Assembly: GCF_020514115.1 (NCBI RefSeq)
Contig: NZ_VTKZ01000002.1
Span: forward strand, 1 to 64,000
Source: Synechococcus sp. MU1642
GTDB lineage: Bacteria; Cyanobacteriota; Cyanobacteriia; PCC-6307; Cyanobiaceae
DNA length: 64,000 nucleotides
Direction of reading: 5' to 3'
Shown: in pieces, positions 61,985 to 64,000 of the stretch
Layout of the letters: each line of letters opens with the position of its first letter
Position numbering within the stretch: the first letter of the stretch is position 1
Translations under genes and position numbers: made by a program
Notes under the pieces: model-generated
Told to the model about the DNA's origin: nothing
Seen by the model: the letters and a program-made list of their open reading frames with translations, nothing else
Databases searched by the model: none

Positions 61985-62302
61985 ATGGATTTTCCACTTC
62001 TGATTTCCACCTTCTTGACCGTATTCCTGGCCGAACTCGGTGACAAGACCCAACTCGCCACCGTGGCCATCAGTGGCACGTCCAATCGCCCGCTAGCCGT
62101 GTTTCTGGGCTCGTCATGCGCGTTGGTTTTGGCCAGTTTGCTCGGGGCCTTTGCAGGTGGATCCGTTGCCACGGTGATTCCGAGCGACTTACTTCAACTG
62201 TTGGCCTCGCTGGGTTTCCTTGTAATCGGTGGCCGTTTGTTGGTTCCTCTGTTCCGTGAGACGGAACCCGCCGAGGACGGGGATCAAACTCCTGAGTCCT
62301 AG
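61985..62302 (+). CDS. Half-size Gdt1/UPF0016 transporter, subunit 2
   Basis: A 105-aa partner of the preceding gene. It has the motif ELGDKTQLATVAISGTSNRP (about 16-35) and two further helices; the tail is acidic. ATG 61985 follows the previous stop by two bases, so the pair is co-translated. Two separate halves imply opposite insertion topology to rebuild the pseudo-symmetric transporter, as inferred for split members of this family. Confidence 0.9.
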   Translation: MDFPLLISTFLTVFLAELGDKTQLATVAISGTSNRPLAVFLGSSCALVLASLLGAFAGGSVATVIPSDLLQLLASLGFLVIGGRLLVPLFRETEPAEDGDQTPES

Positions 62303-62368
62303 AGTGGGCTTTGAAGGGCTGACTCCGCACGGCCTGCTGAACAACGTTGGCCGCCCCTTCCGTCTCTC

Positions 62369-62388
62369 CCGACCCTGATGGTCGGTTT
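62369..62388 (+). terminator. Weak candidate terminator after the Gdt1 pair
   Basis: CCGACC-CTGAT-GGTCGG is a 6-bp perfect stem followed by only three T. It sits between the Gdt1 genes and the RNase R-like gene. It might slow transcription, but the short T-run makes strong termination doubtful. Confidence 0.35.
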
Positions 62389-62402
62389 CTGCGCACGCCA
62401 CG

Positions 62403-64000
62403 ATGAAATTTACGGTTGCCGATCTGCTGGATCAGCTCTCGACAGAGCATCCCTCCGAGCCAGACCAATTGGCCAAGATCTTCAAGCTCAGCAACAAGAC
62501 TGATAAAGAATCGCTCGAGCTTGCTGTCTCATCATTAGTCAAGATCGGTGTAATCGAGCAGACGAGTGAGGGTGGTCTTACACGACCCCAAGAGAGTGAC
62601 CTGATTGATGCCCGCCTGCGTTGCAGCAGCAAAGGCTTCTGCTTCGCCATTCGCGATGACGGCGGCGAAGATATCTATATTCGCGACCATCAGCTCAACC
62701 ACGCCTGGAATGGCGATCGTGTGCTGGTACGTGTAACGAGGGAGGGCGGCCGCCGCCGCTCACCAGAAGGTGGCGTGCAGTGCATCCTTGAAAGGGCCAC
62801 TCAATCGCTCCTAGCTCAGGTGGAGCAGCAGAGCGAGCAGCTGCTTGCTGCCCCCTTGGATGACAGGGTGCTCGCTGGCATTGAGTTACCAGAAGAGGAT
62901 TCGAAGCATCTCCCAAGCGATGAAGTCTCGAGCGTTGTCGAGGTGCGCATCGATCGCTATCCCCTGGCTCAACATGCTGCGTCTGGTCACGTTGTGCGAT
63001 CTCTCCCGCTCAACGGTGGACCCGCAGCAGATCGAGACCTGCTGCTGACCAAGGCTGGGCTTCAGGACCGTCCGGCGGCAACTCGAAGCTCCGGCAAAAA
63101 CCCTGCGGCCAAGGGCCGGGTCGATTTCACCTCGCAACCCTCGCTGCTTCTAAAAGGATGGACCCAGGAGGATGCGCCGGGTATGCCTGCCGTGCATGTT
63201 GAGCCCATTGGCGGTGGTTGTCGCCTCTGGGTCCATGTGCCCAGCGTGGGGGAGCGGATCGGGTTGGGCAACAGCCTTGATGCCTGCCTGCGCGATCGCG
63301 GCGAAGCGCTTTGCCTCGGTCAAGTCTGGCAACCCCTGCTTACTCCCGCCCTCAACAAGGCCACCAGCTTCTCCGCCGGCTCCGTGGCTGACGCCATCAG
63401 CGTTCAGCTCGATATCTCAGCTAACGGTGAGGTGAGCAATTGGGAGTTCATGCTGAGCTCGGTGAGGCCCGTCGCCGACATCTGCGCCGAGCAGTTGATC
63501 GCCCTTGCGGAACGCAAACCCAAGGCGCGCAGTATTCCTGCGGCGCTCAAGCCGATCAAAGACCAGCTCGGCCAGTTGGAGACCCTGCGGTTCTGCTGCA
63601 CTCTGCTGTTGGAGCAAGAGCGCATCAGCGGGGTTGTGCAACTCAATCTCTGCCCTCCGCAGCTGGATGCCCTTGGTGACCTGCGCAGCGCAGATCCATC
63701 CGGTTTGCGGCATCGCTGGGTTGATGCGTTCAACCCGGTTGACCCCAATGCTTTCCTTCAGCCTTTGTTGAGGGCTGCTGACCGTGCATGGACCGCACAA
63801 CGACTCGATCTGCAATTGCCTGGGATCACCATCGAGGCGGATGAACCTGATGGCGGCATGCTGACCGATGTGGCGAAGACAGCCATTGCCCTGGATCTAC
63901 CCCTTGAGCTGGATGACGAAGGCTGCCCATCTGCTTCGGAACTGGTTCAGGTGTTCAAAGACAGCAGTCAATGTCGGGTGCTTGAACAGCAGCTCAGTAA
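62403..64000 (+). CDS. RNase R/II-like protein with degenerate RNB motif (runs off the window)
   Basis: ATG 62403 opens a frame that stays open to the window end (532 codons, no stop). The order is that of RNase R: an N-terminal winged-helix-like region (FTVADLLDQL..), a cold-shock-like domain (SSKGFCFAIRDDGGEDIYI), then an RNB-like region. At the catalytic site, family members have EDARDFDDAV. This protein reads EDAPGMPAV (from residue 256), keeping the first Asp but losing the other three. The following strand RLWVHVPSV fits the RNB fold. It is probably an inactive paralogue or RNA-binding scaffold; the true RNase is at 39343. The C-terminus cannot be seen. Confidence 0.75.
   Translation, partial: MKFTVADLLDQLSTEHPSEPDQLAKIFKLSNKTDKESLELAVSSLVKIGVIEQTSEGGLTRPQESDLIDARLRCSSKGFCFAIRDDGGEDIYIRDHQLNHAWNGDRVLVRVTREGGRRRSPEGGVQCILERATQSLLAQVEQQSEQLLAAPLDDRVLAGIELPEEDSKHLPSDEVSSVVEVRIDRYPLAQHAASGHVVRSLPLNGGPAADRDLLLTKAGLQDRPAATRSSGKNPAAKGRVDFTSQPSLLLKGWTQEDAPGMPAVHVEPIGGGCRLWVHVPSVGERIGLGNSLDACLRDRGEALCLGQVWQPLLTPALNKATSFSAGSVADAISVQLDISANGEVSNWEFMLSSVRPVADICAEQLIALAERKPKARSIPAALKPIKDQLGQLETLRFCCTLLLEQERISGVVQLNLCPPQLDALGDLRSADPSGLRHRWVDAFNPVDPNAFLQPLLRAADRAWTAQRLDLQLPGITIEADEPDGGMLTDVAKTAIALDLPLELDDEGCPSASELVQVFKDSSQCRVLEQQLS

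Noticed and set aside
1-64000. CRISPR array, transposase, integrase or defence locus
   Set aside because: No regularly spaced short repeats and no matching proteins were seen on either strand.

Overview
The window looks like chromosomal DNA of a marine picocyanobacterium of the Synechococcus (subcluster 5.1) type. The evidence is the photosynthetic gene content (allophycocyanin alpha-B ApcD, Psb30/Ycf12, Psb32, PxcA, HemJ, Ycf20, a complex C/CCB assembly factor), cyanobacteria-restricted families (DUF1995, DUF4330, DUF4090, DUF3370, DUF2930), a B12 theme (CobN, CobU, cobalamin-dependent MetH), GC-rich and tightly packed genes, and frequent GTG/TTG starts. The species assignment is inferred from gene content and was not searched.

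Region 1-5104 is an accessory, partly AT-rich island. A 127-bp exact direct repeat (1-127 and 2102-2228), each copy holding the 3' end of a small conserved gene, brackets a cassette: a small lipoprotein, a minus-strand set (frameshifted Staphylococcal-nuclease-like gene, 33-aa membrane peptide, DUF2939 protein) and a divergent 53-aa membrane peptide. Then come an orphan ParA-like ATPase, a cupin lipoprotein, a 48-aa membrane peptide and about 0.9 kb without a convincing gene.

Region 5105-29600 is dense core genome: dapF with an unusual Cys4 tail, a cysteine desulfurase, DUF1995, DUF4330, a DacB-type peptidase, a DivIVA-like coiled-coil protein with coaD, a flavin reductase, uvrC, a photolyase-related gene, hemJ, a PHP phosphoesterase, cobN, ilvE, metH, several small cyanobacterial families, a SpoIID/LytB gene broken by one frameshift, and an Ap4A phosphorylase.

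Region 29600-34330 shows decay. It holds a sigma-70-family pseudogene with three in-frame TAA codons and a UPF0114 membrane-protein pseudogene with several frameshifts, around intact DUF3370 and J-domain genes. A gene-free stretch carries three consecutive stem-loops.

Region 34284-64000 is again core: apcD with a clear terminator, an rRNA uracil methyltransferase, pheT, rpmG-rpsR-RNase II, an FAD oxidoreductase, metG (with a 19-codon upstream ORF overlapping its start), lptC, the CCB factor, a TerB-like protein, psb32, pxcA, cobU, trmL, a LysM/M23 peptidase, tRNA-Met(CAT), a 2-Cys peroxiredoxin, a UPF0182 gene translationally coupled behind an ftsH that lacks the usual first membrane helix, rpmF, glycerate kinase, ycf20, a HAD phosphatase, recJ, psb30, a YkgJ-family protein, two half-size Gdt1/UPF0016 genes, and the start of an RNase R-like protein whose catalytic Asp motif appears lost.

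No CRISPR array, rRNA, transposase, integrase or recognisable defence locus was seen. The most notable items are the RNase R-like pseudoenzyme, the ftsH/UPF0182 pair, the dapF-Cys4 fusion, the photolyase that seems to lack two Fe-S ligands, the metG leader ORF, and the cluster of disrupted genes.
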